DNA of 64,000 bases from a bacterium (GCA_030430495.1 JAUIKM010000009.1:89071-153070); one strand, 5' to 3'; positions 54,471 through 63,760 are shown, counted from the stretch's first letter. Translations and numbers: made by a program. Notes: generated from the sequence alone by a model not told the origin.

Positions 54471-54872
54471 CTATTGTTCTACGGCGCGGGCGACTTCCGC
54501 CAGGTGTTCAAACGCCGTCCTGTAGCGGTTGATGTGAACGAGGTTGCCGCGGAAGACAATGCGGCCCTGAATGACCGCTTTGGCGGCCGGCAGTTCGCCT
54601 GAAATAAATGAATGCCAGTTGGGCAGTGTGGCGCTGAAACGCGTCACCGAACGGTCGGTTTCGTCGACGAGCTTGGCGACGCCGTCCTTGTCCCAGTACA
54701 TGTAGGCGGGATCCGACGAGTGTTCGGTAACTTCAAAACGAACCACGCCGAGGCCGGCCAGGCTGTGCCGGAATTCAGCGGTGTTCCAGATTTCAGCAAA
54801 ACGGTTCCAGTATTCTTCGCTGAAAAAGGTCGGTTTGCCCTTGGCGCTTGCGCCCGATGTCGATTCCTGCAT
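54471..54872 (-). CDS. SCP2 sterol-binding-domain-like protein
   Basis: 133 residues with no signal peptide. The core reads FFSEEYWNRFAEIWNTAEFRHSLAGLGVVRFEVTEH, then DPAYMYWDKDGVAKLVDET, then WHSFISGELPAAKAVIQGRIVFRGNLVHINRYRTAFEHL. The last part has the SCP2 pattern 'W..l.sGe..a..A...G.l...Gd'. SCP2-type domains bind lipid-like ligands or act as accessory modules. It lies upstream of the threonine dehydratase gene on the same strand; a functional link is not evident. Confidence 0.65.
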   Translation of the reverse strand: MQESTSGASAKGKPTFFSEEYWNRFAEIWNTAEFRHSLAGLGVVRFEVTEHSSDPAYMYWDKDGVAKLVDETDRSVTRFSATLPNWHSFISGELPAAKAVIQGRIVFRGNLVHINRYRTAFEHLAEVARAVEQ

Positions 54873-55495
54873 GTGTCTCTCTCCCTACGGGTGTGCTCAA
54901 ACTATGGATGATCTTGTGGCCCGCGCCTATTGGGCGCGGCCGGCGGCAGTGTGGGTGGAAAATACAAATAAGACGCCAATCACAGAGCGGGACCGGACCG
55001 CAAATGTGCGTACCGGCGCAATGAGGGGGCGACGCGCCCAACTGGATGTGCGACGCTCTCGACACAGCCTGCGACAATTGGCGTACGACCGGTATATTCC
55101 GCCCTGACCGGTGCAGTGTAAAACGGGCGTCGGCGCGCCCGGAGGATGCAGCCTGAACGCCATTCATGTATTTGCGCAGCAGATACAATGACCGGAACTC
55201 ATCTACGTTCAAACGTGTTCACGGAACTTCGGAATATCAGGCGTGGCAGCGCCTTGCACAGACACAGCAGATTCCCGGACCTGGGCACACTTACAGGTTG
55301 CCATTCCGTGAACGGGGCAAACCTTCAACAACATTCCTACTACACTCCATGCGGGCGCGGCTGCGTCCCGCACGCGAAGCTAAGCGCCGCAAAACCTCAC
55401 GAACGACGAAACGACAAGCGGGAACGCATCGTTCGAACCAGGCGCGTGAAAAAGTCGAAAATCAACTTTTGATCTCAATACGGAAACTCTACTCC
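54873..55495. other. 623-bp divergent intergenic region
   Basis: Upstream of the T9SS gene at 55496 and the minus-strand SCP2 gene. The frame of the T9SS gene stays open to 55166 but lacks a signal, so this is read as non-coding. A 7-bp GC hairpin (CCGCGCC / GGCGCGG, 54921-54939) lies about 50 bp upstream of the SCP2 start. No clear promoter was identified. Confidence 0.4.
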
Positions 55496-58183
55496 ATGAA
55501 ACAGTCTCTCCTTCTTGCCATTTGTGCATCCCTGATTTGTTCGACTCCGATGCTGCATGCGCAGGCCGGCGTTGACAAACTTCTGAATGAAGCGGTCAGC
55601 ATCAAAACGATCGGCAGCGCGCGCAACAACCTGGTCGATCCGACCGACCTGGATTTCAACCGCGACGAAGGCCGTGAAAACGAACTTTGGGTGCTCAACC
55701 AGGGCGGCAACCTGGGCGGCAGCACGGTGACGTTTTACAATCCGGGGCAGAACGACCAGACCTCGCTTTATCTGGTCGACGGCAACAACTGGCACTTCAT
55801 GGCGCAGTGCGCCGCGCTGGCTTTCGGCGACAGCGAGACCTGGGGAACCGCCCAGAACATCGTCGACGCCAACCGCCAGGCGGGTGTCTTTGCCGGGCCG
55901 AGCCTCTGGTCCACCGACCTGGACATTTACGCCGTGGATCACGGCCGCAACGGCAGCCACCTGGACATGCTGCACATCACGCCCAACTCGTCCGGTATTG
56001 CCGCCGAAACGGGTAACGTTTTCTGGCTGTTCGACGGTCTGCGCGGCAATATCGTCCGCACGGACTTCAAAGAACCGCACGAGCCGGGCGGCGAATTCCA
56101 CGGCGACGCGCTGGTGCGCCGCTACACGGAAATCAGCGTGGCCCACAACGGCGACATCCCCTGCCACATGGACATCGACGACGACCTCAAATGGCTCTAC
56201 ATCGTCGACGGCGGCAACAAACGCATTCTGCGCGCCGACATCACGACCGGCGCCGTCGCCGGCAACCTGCAACTCGTCAACGAACAACTGGCCGAATACT
56301 CCGAAGTCACGGGCGTGACCTGGGAAGTGTATATCGACAGCGGTTTTGATGTTCCCTGCGGCATCGACTACAAAGACGGCCGCCTGATCGTGGGCGACAA
56401 CGCCACGGGTGAAATCATTTTCTACGACGTCACGGGTGAAAGCGCCGTCGAAATGGGTCGCGTTGCGACCGGCGCATTCAGTCTGATGGGCGTCGTAATC
56501 GGTCCGGACGACAACGTCTATTTTGTCGATCAGGATCGCAGCGAAGTTTGCCAGCTCGCGCCGAGCGGCGCGTTCGACGTTACAGTCGACCGACCGGTAG
56601 TTGTCGCTCAGCCGGGTGAGGAGGAATTTGAGTTTACCGTCGAGAATTTGTCCGACGCCGAAATTACCTTCGACGCCACGATGCTGCCGACCGGCCGTAC
56701 GCCGAGTCTGTGGCAGGCGGAAGCCACGGCGGGCGCAGTCGGCCCCGGCGAAAGCAAAACATTCAAGATGTCCGTAGCTACGGGCCTGATTCCCGGCATC
56801 GGCGACTATCAACTGGTGATTGACGCGCCTGGCCAGGCCTCCGTCGCAAGCAAGTCGAAACTGCTTACAGTTGTCGCGCAAAACACGGATCTGATGAGCG
56901 TCAACGACGCTTACAGCCCGAACCGCAACGATCAGTCGATCGGCACGGTCCTGACCTCCCTGCTGCGCAATACAACGATAGAGGTGCCGGCGTCGATTGC
57001 CGAAGACCTGATCGGCCGCCTGCCGCAGCTCAAAACAATTGTCTGGACATCCGGCGGTTTCGGTAAAGTTTCGCCCGAAGAAGCCGCGGTGCTCGAAGGC
57101 GCGATGGACGCGGGCGTCAACGTCATGCTGATCGGCGACGGCCCCGTGGTGGGCATAGGCGAAGGCGGCGTCGACGGCAACGTCGGTCCGGCCTTCCTGG
57201 ACAACTTCGGCGCCGGCTACGGCGGTTTGATCGTCTCCGGTTTCGGCACGAACGGCGCTATCCGCCTGGAAGGCATTACCGGCGATCCGATTTCCGGCTC
57301 CGTCGGTGTGTTTTCCGGCACGCTCACGATCTTTAACGGCGGCGGATTCATCACGGCCATTCCGAGCCCGCTCCTGCGCGCCGCGGATGACGACGCACGC
57401 CCGTTCATCTTCTACGAAGATCACTCCGATTCGACGCTGGCGGTGCGTTACATTAATGAAAAGTACCGCTCGATCATCCTCTCGATCAATCCGTCCAACT
57501 TCGACTCACGTTCGATCCGCAACACGATTCTCGCTGAGTCGGTGCGCTGGCTTGAAAACCGCGAGGCACAGGGCACGCCTGCCATTCAGGTCTCAGTTGA
57601 GGAAATCGACTTCGGCCAGGTGCCCGTCGGCGCCCGCCGCACGCGTCCGGTGGTGATCAGCAATACCGGCGATGGAACGCTTGACGTTCTGGGCCTGACA
57701 TTCACCAGCGCCGCCGCCTCGTTCGAACTGGATGAGGATGTGACGGTGCCGATGTTTATCGCGCCGAACGAATCCGTTGAACTGGACATCACTTTCCGCC
57801 CGCAAAGCGGCGATCCGGTGGTTTCCGAGCTGATCATCGCTTCCAACGGCGGCGGCGACGTGGCGGTCAAACTCTACGGCAACGTCGTTTCTTCCGTCAC
57901 TCCGCTTGAAGGCCACAGCGCTCAACTCTCGCTCGAAGTCGGCCCCAACCCGGTTCAGGCGGAAGCGCTGGTATCGTACGAGCTGCAGGGACAGTCGAAA
58001 CACGTCACGATCGACGTTGTGGACGCAACGGGCCGCACGGTGGCGCAGCTGCTCGACGGCATGGTGGAGACGGGCGCGCATCAACTGCGCTTCGACGCTT
58101 CTTCGCTGGCCGGCGGTCTCTACTTCCTGGTGATGAGCGCCGACGGCGAGACGGTCTTTGCGCGCATGCCGCTTGTGAAGTAA
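55496..58183 (+). CDS. T9SS-secreted NHL/propeller and HYDIN-like protein (895 aa)
   Basis: Start at ATG 55496 gives the signal peptide MKQSLLLAICASLICSTPMLHAQ; the upstream extension to 55166 lacks any signal. The N-terminal half is propeller-like with NHL-type motifs (DPTDLDFNRDEGRENELWVLNQGG, IVDGGNKRILRADITTG, GVVIGPDDNVYFVDQD). A Rossmann-like segment (VNDAYSPNRNDQSIGTVL ... LKTIVWTSGGFG ... DAGVNVMLIGDGPVVG ... FIFYEDHSDSTLAVRY) resembles a ThuA/GATase-like region. A HYDIN-like domain (EIDFGQVPVGARRTRPVVISNTG) follows. The C-terminal ~85 residues are a T9SS sorting domain (VGPNPVQAEALVSYE ... GGLYFLVMSADGET). Few TTAA words are used, and a strong terminator follows, so high expression is likely. 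Ligand unknown. Confidence 0.87.
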   Translation: MKQSLLLAICASLICSTPMLHAQAGVDKLLNEAVSIKTIGSARNNLVDPTDLDFNRDEGRENELWVLNQGGNLGGSTVTFYNPGQNDQTSLYLVDGNNWHFMAQCAALAFGDSETWGTAQNIVDANRQAGVFAGPSLWSTDLDIYAVDHGRNGSHLDMLHITPNSSGIAAETGNVFWLFDGLRGNIVRTDFKEPHEPGGEFHGDALVRRYTEISVAHNGDIPCHMDIDDDLKWLYIVDGGNKRILRADITTGAVAGNLQLVNEQLAEYSEVTGVTWEVYIDSGFDVPCGIDYKDGRLIVGDNATGEIIFYDVTGESAVEMGRVATGAFSLMGVVIGPDDNVYFVDQDRSEVCQLAPSGAFDVTVDRPVVVAQPGEEEFEFTVENLSDAEITFDATMLPTGRTPSLWQAEATAGAVGPGESKTFKMSVATGLIPGIGDYQLVIDAPGQASVASKSKLLTVVAQNTDLMSVNDAYSPNRNDQSIGTVLTSLLRNTTIEVPASIAEDLIGRLPQLKTIVWTSGGFGKVSPEEAAVLEGAMDAGVNVMLIGDGPVVGIGEGGVDGNVGPAFLDNFGAGYGGLIVSGFGTNGAIRLEGITGDPISGSVGVFSGTLTIFNGGGFITAIPSPLLRAADDDARPFIFYEDHSDSTLAVRYINEKYRSIILSINPSNFDSRSIRNTILAESVRWLENREAQGTPAIQVSVEEIDFGQVPVGARRTRPVVISNTGDGTLDVLGLTFTSAAASFELDEDVTVPMFIAPNESVELDITFRPQSGDPVVSELIIASNGGGDVAVKLYGNVVSSVTPLEGHSAQLSLEVGPNPVQAEALVSYELQGQSKHVTIDVVDATGRTVAQLLDGMVETGAHQLRFDASSLAGGLYFLVMSADGETVFARMPLVK

Positions 58184-58233
58184 GTCCGCACTCCGTTTGC
58201 CGACGGAGTTGAATTAAACAACACAGATACGCG

Positions 58234-58269
58234 ATGCGTCGGATCACTTTTGATCCGGCGCATTTTTTG
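58234..58269 (+). terminator. Rho-independent terminator after the T9SS gene
   Basis: ATGCGTCGGATCA (58234-58246) pairs with TGATCCGGCGCAT (58251-58263), including one G-U pair, loop of 4 nt, then a run of T and GTTTAAGG. It is 50 bp after the stop. Confidence 0.85.
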
Positions 58270-58290
58270 TTTAAGGGTTTTTCATATGGC

Positions 58291-58892
58291 GCGGGCGGGC
58301 TCACTTCGTGGCCGCTGAAGGCCTTTTTTGTTTGTCGGCGGGCGGGAAGTGCGGGGCATGCGGGTTGTCAACAGTCTTTGAATTTGGGGTGCGAAGAGTG
58401 TTAACAGTCTTTGAGTTTGGGGTGCGAAGAGTGTCTACAGTCTTTGAATTTGGGGTGCGAAGAGTGTCTACAGTCTTTGAGTTTGGGGTGCGAAGAGTGT
58501 CTACAGACTTTGAGTTTGAGGCTCATATGCCGACGTCAGACTGAGAGGTTTAAAACTCGGAGACTTGAGGTTCCGGCAGGTACAAACAAAAGCGGGTTTT
58601 GCTGATGTTTCCGCGAGTGTAGAAAAGAGTGCCATGGACATTGTGGGGCGTTGTTAACATTTTGGACGCTCCTTGCCGAGATCAAGGGGTCCGCCTGCCC
58701 CAAAGTCCGCCCCGCCTCCACCACGAGTTTCCACCTGTTCAGACGCACTCCTCCCTCCCTGCAATAGTGCAGATTTTTTGTGAGGCAAACGTGAGTCCGG
58801 CATTTCCCGGCGCGTTGCATGCGGTGCGCCGGATCAATGTACAAGTCTACGTCGGAGCCGGATATTTTCCACGCGTAAAACACTGAGCGGTG
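58291..58892 (+). repeat. Two-module direct repeat, left copy
   Basis: Module A (58291-58340, 50 bp) is 46/50 identical to 63040-63089: GCGGGCGGGCTCACTTCG then variable bases then TTTTGTTTGTCGGCG. Module B (58664-58892, ~230 bp) matches 63524-63760, the first ~95 bp at roughly 85% identity. The modules occur in the same order and orientation in both copies and bracket the T9SS gene at 59036-62194. No protein is shared: the frame in module B is shifted between copies, with a stop in the left copy. Confidence 0.8.
58372..58524 (+). repeat. 33-bp tandem repeat, 4.6 copies
   Basis: Units start at 58372, 58405, 58438, 58471 and 58504 (last partial). Each has CAGTCTTTGAgTTTGGGGTG then CGAAGAGTGT and TNA, with one to three differences between units. 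Because 33 is a multiple of three, it gives an 11-residue repeat (TVFEFGVRRVS) in an open frame, but there is no upstream start context or domain, so it is treated as a non-coding tandem array. It lies between modules A and B of the left direct repeat and is missing from the right copy. Confidence 0.9.
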
Positions 58893-59035
58893 GGTAGAAC
58901 GTGGTTGAACGGGCAGATTGGACGGATAAACGGGAGTGTTCAGAGACAGGCCGGCCATCAAACAACAGAGCCGGTAACGACATAACGCCGCTCCGGCTCC
59001 GCTTTAACACTCAGCATACTCTGTTCAAAATCGCA
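58893..59035. other. Remainder of the gap between the repeat and the T9SS gene
   Basis: Sequence between the left repeat copy and the stop of the convergent T9SS gene. It includes the 15-mer CAGAGACAGGCCGGC (58939) also found at 8163. No gene is supported. Confidence 0.4.
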
Positions 59036-62000
59036 TTAACGAACAACTACAACGATCGAACCGGACGCGGCACATGCACTGCTGTTTAATGTCAGCGTAT
59101 AGGTTCCAGGCGTCCAGTCCTGCGTGTCAAGTTGCAGCGATTGCTCGCCGGGCGAGGCATTCAGTGGATACTCGCCGATCACAGCGCCCAGCACATTTGT
59201 GACTTTAACACTCACCTGCGCAGAGGTGCGACTGTTAAACGTCACGTTAAGTTGCGTGCCATTTTGCACCGGGTTCGGATAGATCTCCAGCATTGCTCCA
59301 TTCAAGGTTTCATCGTCAACGTCGGTCGCGGAATCAGAATTCGACGGCTCTATGTTGTCGAGCGGCGAATCCATCGGCATGTATTCGTTAACAGGCGTGC
59401 TTTCCTCAGGTAGGACGAGCATGGGAGCGATGCAAATTGTCGTTTCGTCCAGAACTCCGGATTGAGACGGGTTCGGCGTATTTGACGAATTCTCAACAAC
59501 ATCTGAAATTGCAAAAACAGCATCATTCAACCCATCCTTCGACATCGACAGATTTAACAGAAATTCATTGCAGCCGGACGAACAATCACAGTCCGTTTTA
59601 ACCAAATAGGCGTCGTAAGAGCTATTGCTTGAATTATATTCCATACCGACGATCGCAATTCCTCCGTCGCTGGTCTGCAGCAGCTCTTCACCAAGGCCAT
59701 CGCTACCATATCCCGTTGCGCAGGAAACATTAAGTGCAACATCAGTACGCATCTGCCAGGTCGCGTTCATTGATCCCGTCACCACCAGATCGTTGTCGCA
59801 GGTTTGTGTTATTGCGTAGGCATCCAGATCCACGCTGCTAAAAGCATACTGTGTGACACCACCGCCAACGACAGCGCCGCTTTGATCCAACAACGCAATG
59901 AATGTCTCGACATTATTGCCGTTAACATCGACGGAACCGGTAATTGCGTATTCATCGTCCTGCTTGCCGTCGTTGTCGCTGTCAATCTGCATGATGTCGT
60001 AGCCATAGACATAGTTGTTTGCCGTTGCAGGCTGGTAGAGGTTATGCCAGGTCGGAGTTAAACCTGCGTCAAGTTCGATCACGACCGTCCCCTTCAACGA
60101 TGCGTCGTTCACCGTACCGACAATCAACCAGCCGTCGTCCTTTATTCCATCCTGATCCTTGTCAATCGGAGTCAGTGCATGCGGAATAAAACTCGTCACA
60201 GTCGTCTGGTCCAGAATAAAACCGCCGCCAAAATTGCCGCTATTGTCAAATCCAAGCAGATATGCATCCTGGCCTGTATTGTAACCGGTCAGCGCGGCCA
60301 GTACCAAAATGCCGGCAACATTGCCGCTACTGTGAAAAATCGGCTGGGCGTCAACGGCCCATGCATCGGTCGTACCAGGCGTCGGGTTAAAGGTGTAACT
60401 TGGCCCGGTCAGCGCCCCGCCGGCATCCAATTGAAAGACAAACACTTCCATGTCCGTTCCGTCGTCCGTGGTGCCTGCTATGAAATTGTCGCCGCTGGGC
60501 ATTTCAACCGCAGCGACAGCATGGTCATCGGTTGTGTTCATCGAGTCCGGCCACACTGTTTGGGCCCAAATAAGGTTGCCGCCGGCATCAGTTTTGACGA
60601 CATATGCATCATCATTGAAGTTGTTATAGCTATTGCTGCGTCCGACTATCAGCAATTCATTATTAATCACTTCAATAATGTTGTGTGCGCGATCGACGCC
60701 GTAGGTGCCGTAGGCGTGCTGATATCCCGAAGGCTGCGGGTTGCATGTACAATCATCGCACAAGACATTTTCGGTCAGGTTGACCGCATCATTTAAATCG
60801 ACTTCACCGGTACAGGCCATGTGAATGATCGCCCATGGCGGCGTACTTGACATATCGCTCGGCCCAGGCGAATCAGAAGAATTAACAGCCTGATAGTTGC
60901 AGGATACATAAAAGGCACTATTAGTTTTAATGATGTATTCGTCCAACATACCAGCGCCAAAACTGTCGGTATTGCCACAGATGATGTACCCCGGACCCGA
61001 TGTTGCGCGAATTGAGCGGCCTTCATCAAATTCCGTCCCGCCATAGGTAAAGCTGTTGAGATAGACGCCATTTGGATCAGTCTCAACCACATAAACATCG
61101 GAACTTCCGAAACCAAAACTGTTTGTCGTGCCGCAAAGCGCAAAACCGCCAGTCGGCGTGAATGCTACTGAAAAAGCGGCATCGTCATTTGTACCGCCGT
61201 ACAACTTGTGCCACAAGTAGTTGCCGTTAACATCCAGACGCAACAAAGCGGCATCGCTGCCGCCTGTGCCCAGACCTTCTACCGTTGCGGCAACAACAAA
61301 TCCTGTCGACACCCCCTGGTCGATTACTTCACGGATTTCATAACCGGCATCGTCATTCGGTGAACCATATAGATCCGACCACTGCCAGGCGCCGTTCTGG
61401 TCGAGTTTAATCACGGCAATATCTTTGCCGCCGTAACCAGCCCCGCCCAGTGTACCTGTCAGCATAATATCTCCGGCCAATGTCTCAATGGCGCTGTAGC
61501 CGTAGTCAGGCGTTAACTCATCCGAAGAAATAACGGTGGACCAGAGAGGAGTGAGGTTAATGTCGGTCCGGACGACAAAAACATTCCCCGGAATGATGTT
61601 TGTCGCGCCGGAGTAAGGACGGCCGTAGCTGCTCGTTTTGCCGCATAGCAGGTAGCCGTGATCGGCCATCTGCACAATGCTGAAACCGTCCTCGCTACCG
61701 GAACCGCCATAGGTTTTCGACGCAAGTCGCACTCCGTTATAGTCCGTCAGGATCAGGTAGATGTCTCCGCTGCCGGAGCTTTTGTTCGTTCCCACTATGG
61801 CATAACCGTCCAGTGTTCCGTCGCCGTTGCGGTCAATCTCCTTGACGTCATATCCAATTTCATCGAGCGGACCGTAGTACCGACGGGTCCACTGTTCAAC
61901 GCCGTTGGCGTCAAGTCTTGTCAGGACAATATCATCATCATTGCCGAACACATCCCGACTACCGACGACAACATAACCGCCGTTGGACGTCTGAATGATT

Positions 62001-62194
62001 TGCTCGGCCACATCTTCACTCGCAATGCCAAGCGTCTCCTGAAAAGTCTGCGCCTGGAGACCGGTTTTGCCAATTAACACTCCGAATAAAACATACGCAG
62101 ACCAGGCCAGGACCTTTGTCAAATGAGCTTTCAGCCCAAGTGATTCGGTTAATGCATACAGAATCCCTTCACTCTTTTGCACAAGAGTTAACAT
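59036..62194 (-). CDS. T9SS-secreted repeat protein (beta-propeller-like, 1052 aa)
   Basis: N-terminal signal/membrane helix (LTKVLAWSAYVLFGVLIGKTGLQAQ). Residues ~50-880 are about 15 repeats of a ~50-residue unit: GGYVVVGSRDVFGNDDDIVLTRLD, DHGYLLCGKTSSYGR, GFVVAATVEGLGTGGSDAALLRLD, GGFALCGTTNSFGFGSSDVYVVETDPNG and so on, with Y-G-G-x-x-x-D before each. This is the 'delta-60/GYxxxGxtxSxGxGxxDxyvvktD' repeat of T9SS proteins, probably a propeller. The C-terminal ~85 residues are a sorting domain (IYPNPVQNGTQLNVTFNSRTSAQVS...). Expected on the surface or released; role unknown. It is enclosed by the two-module direct repeat. TTAA words are frequent in it, unlike the T9SS gene at 3.0-7.1 kb. Confidence 0.87.
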   Translation of the reverse strand: MLTLVQKSEGILYALTESLGLKAHLTKVLAWSAYVLFGVLIGKTGLQAQTFQETLGIASEDVAEQIIQTSNGGYVVVGSRDVFGNDDDIVLTRLDANGVEQWTRRYYGPLDEIGYDVKEIDRNGDGTLDGYAIVGTNKSSGSGDIYLILTDYNGVRLASKTYGGSGSEDGFSIVQMADHGYLLCGKTSSYGRPYSGATNIIPGNVFVVRTDINLTPLWSTVISSDELTPDYGYSAIETLAGDIMLTGTLGGAGYGGKDIAVIKLDQNGAWQWSDLYGSPNDDAGYEIREVIDQGVSTGFVVAATVEGLGTGGSDAALLRLDVNGNYLWHKLYGGTNDDAAFSVAFTPTGGFALCGTTNSFGFGSSDVYVVETDPNGVYLNSFTYGGTEFDEGRSIRATSGPGYIICGNTDSFGAGMLDEYIIKTNSAFYVSCNYQAVNSSDSPGPSDMSSTPPWAIIHMACTGEVDLNDAVNLTENVLCDDCTCNPQPSGYQHAYGTYGVDRAHNIIEVINNELLIVGRSNSYNNFNDDAYVVKTDAGGNLIWAQTVWPDSMNTTDDHAVAAVEMPSGDNFIAGTTDDGTDMEVFVFQLDAGGALTGPSYTFNPTPGTTDAWAVDAQPIFHSSGNVAGILVLAALTGYNTGQDAYLLGFDNSGNFGGGFILDQTTVTSFIPHALTPIDKDQDGIKDDGWLIVGTVNDASLKGTVVIELDAGLTPTWHNLYQPATANNYVYGYDIMQIDSDNDGKQDDEYAITGSVDVNGNNVETFIALLDQSGAVVGGGVTQYAFSSVDLDAYAITQTCDNDLVVTGSMNATWQMRTDVALNVSCATGYGSDGLGEELLQTSDGGIAIVGMEYNSSNSSYDAYLVKTDCDCSSGCNEFLLNLSMSKDGLNDAVFAISDVVENSSNTPNPSQSGVLDETTICIAPMLVLPEESTPVNEYMPMDSPLDNIEPSNSDSATDVDDETLNGAMLEIYPNPVQNGTQLNVTFNSRTSAQVSVKVTNVLGAVIGEYPLNASPGEQSLQLDTQDWTPGTYTLTLNSSACAASGSIVVVVR

Positions 62195-63523
62195 AAGAAC
62201 ACCTCTTCAATTAAACACTGCAAGTGCTGAGGGAACGTGATCGTCTTGTTTAATCGCTACGCGGGGCAATCCGCATAGCGGGTCACGTTAATGCAGTGTT
62301 GGAAAAATACCATTACCGATATAGTTGATCTGTTTGTATATCGAGTTCCCGACACAACGCAGACTGCTTTCCACACTGAGGGCACACGGCGCATGCGGCA
62401 GCTCAGGCAGAACCTGTGACTGTAGCAGGCGATTTTTCAGCTGGTTGCATCCGCAACGGTACTGTGTCTGGTATAACGGGGCAGAGGACGGTGTTAAGCA
62501 AACGACTTGCACTCGGCATCGTCAACCGCAGCGTTAGCCCGGTAAAAACCAGGCAATAAGTGCAGTTCACAACAACAGTGCTGTATGTTTAATACAACAG
62601 AACGGGACGACAAAGGGGGCTGATGTTTATGTTCAGTGTGACAGTGTTCAGGCTGCTATCTCTTGTAGAAAAGATATCTGCGGCCGTATTTCACCAAACA
62701 TGTCGACCGGTGTCACGGTCAGTGATGGAAAATCTACAACACGAAGGCGTATAATGCAAGATATATTTTAACCGTTTGTTATTTTCATCTTATCGCATAT
62801 TTATTACCACACATTCATCGCTCTTATTGGAGCTTGGTCACTCGCCCGATTCTCCCTCTGCGAAGGCTGCGTACAGCTGACACACACGTTTTACCAGCAC
62901 ATATGTACCTCTTGAAGACCCGACCGTCCTGGAGTTCGACTGCAAGTGTATTGCTCCTGGCAAATTTGCCCGTGGATTTGTGATTTTCTCTCCGGCAGGC
63001 TGGTTGTTTACCATGAGGTGTACCGGGTACTTCTCACTTGCGGGCGGGCTCACTTCGTGGCCGCTCAAAACCGTTTTTGTTTGTCGGCGAGCTGGGAGCG
63101 CAAAACGCATGTGTTGTTTAACAGACTCGGGGACTTTGGGTCTGATGCTGTTCCCGGCAATCGTGCCGGCGGCGTTCTGACTTTGGTGTTAAAGCTTGAG
63201 CAGCGTATATGTGATGTGTTTTCCACTTGCAAGCAGGCAAGTCTGAAGTTTATAAGTCTCCGTTTGTGGAAGTCGAGCATGAAGTGCTTGCTCAAGAAGA
63301 TTCTCGATTGCTGCAGACGAGTCTGGAGATCGTGACGAGCTCTATCTGGAATTGTGTTATCGGCATTGGGTATTGATGTCGAGCTTTGCGCATGTGAGAT
63401 TGGGCAATTGACATTGGTCTTCGAGCTTTGATGTCGCGCATTGCGCATGTGGAATTAGACAATTGACATTGGTCTTCGCACATGGATGACGCTCAGGAAC
63501 AATTTCCCTGGCTCGGATTTTCA
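62195..63523. other. Non-coding region upstream of the T9SS gene, with hairpin and repeats
   Basis: No gene is supported. An imperfect 10-bp hairpin (CGCTACGCGG 62255-62264 with CCGCATAGCG 62271-62280) lies about 60 bp upstream of the minus-strand T9SS start. The right-hand repeat module A is at 63040-63089. A 55-bp tandem duplication occurs at 63374-63480. Open frames here have no recognisable content. No tRNA or RNA gene was recognised. Confidence 0.45.
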
Positions 63524-63760
63524 GGACGCACCCCTGCGAGATCAAGGGGCCCGCCTGCCCCATCGCCCGCCCCGCCGCCACCGCGAGATTCCACCAGGTC
63601 CGGACGCACTCCTCCCACCCTGCAACAGTGCAGATAAAATTTTGGGGCAAAGCGATCCATCCGTCACGCTCCTGTGCGTTGCATGCGGCGCAGCGGAGCG
63701 GTCAAGAAGCAAGTCTACGCGATTGTCGGGACTTTTCAAGGGGTAACCGGCTGAGCGGTG
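63040..63760 (+). repeat. Two-module direct repeat, right copy
   Basis: Module A at 63040-63089 and module B at 63524-63760; see the left copy at 58291-58892. The A-to-B spacing is 434 bp here and 323 bp on the left. The GTGGCCGCTCAAAACCG part and the following TTTTTGTTTGTCGGCG end also include the dispersed intergenic word (63075-63089). Confidence 0.8.
63374..63480 (+). repeat. 55-bp tandem duplication
   Basis: TGATGTCGAGCTTTGCGCAT... from 63374 is repeated from 63429 (TGATGTCGCGCATTGCGCAT...), with the block CAATTGACATTGGTCTTCG shared by both. Two copies with about ten differences, between modules A and B of the right-hand direct repeat, in the position where the left copy has its 33-bp array. 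Confidence 0.8.

Noticed and set aside
55166..55495. N-terminal extension of the 895-residue T9SS protein
   Set aside because: The frame is open but Arg-rich with no signal; the signal peptide begins at 55496.
55475..57424. 649-residue minus-strand open frame opposite the T9SS gene
   Set aside because: It is the antisense shadow of a long GC-rich gene on the plus strand; its composition (Val/Ala/Arg/Asp/His-rich, no domain, no signal peptide) is typical of such shadows.
58372..58524. CRISPR array
   Set aside because: The 33-bp units are directly adjacent with no unique spacers, and no cas gene is present.
58308..58544. Open frame over the 33-bp tandem repeat as a protein
   Set aside because: It consists only of the 11-residue repeat with flanking low-complexity sequence and no start context or family; kept as a repeat instead.
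63357..63650. Minus-strand small protein shared by both direct-repeat copies
   Set aside because: The left copy has a frameshift and a stop in the matching frame, so module B is treated as a non-coding repeat.
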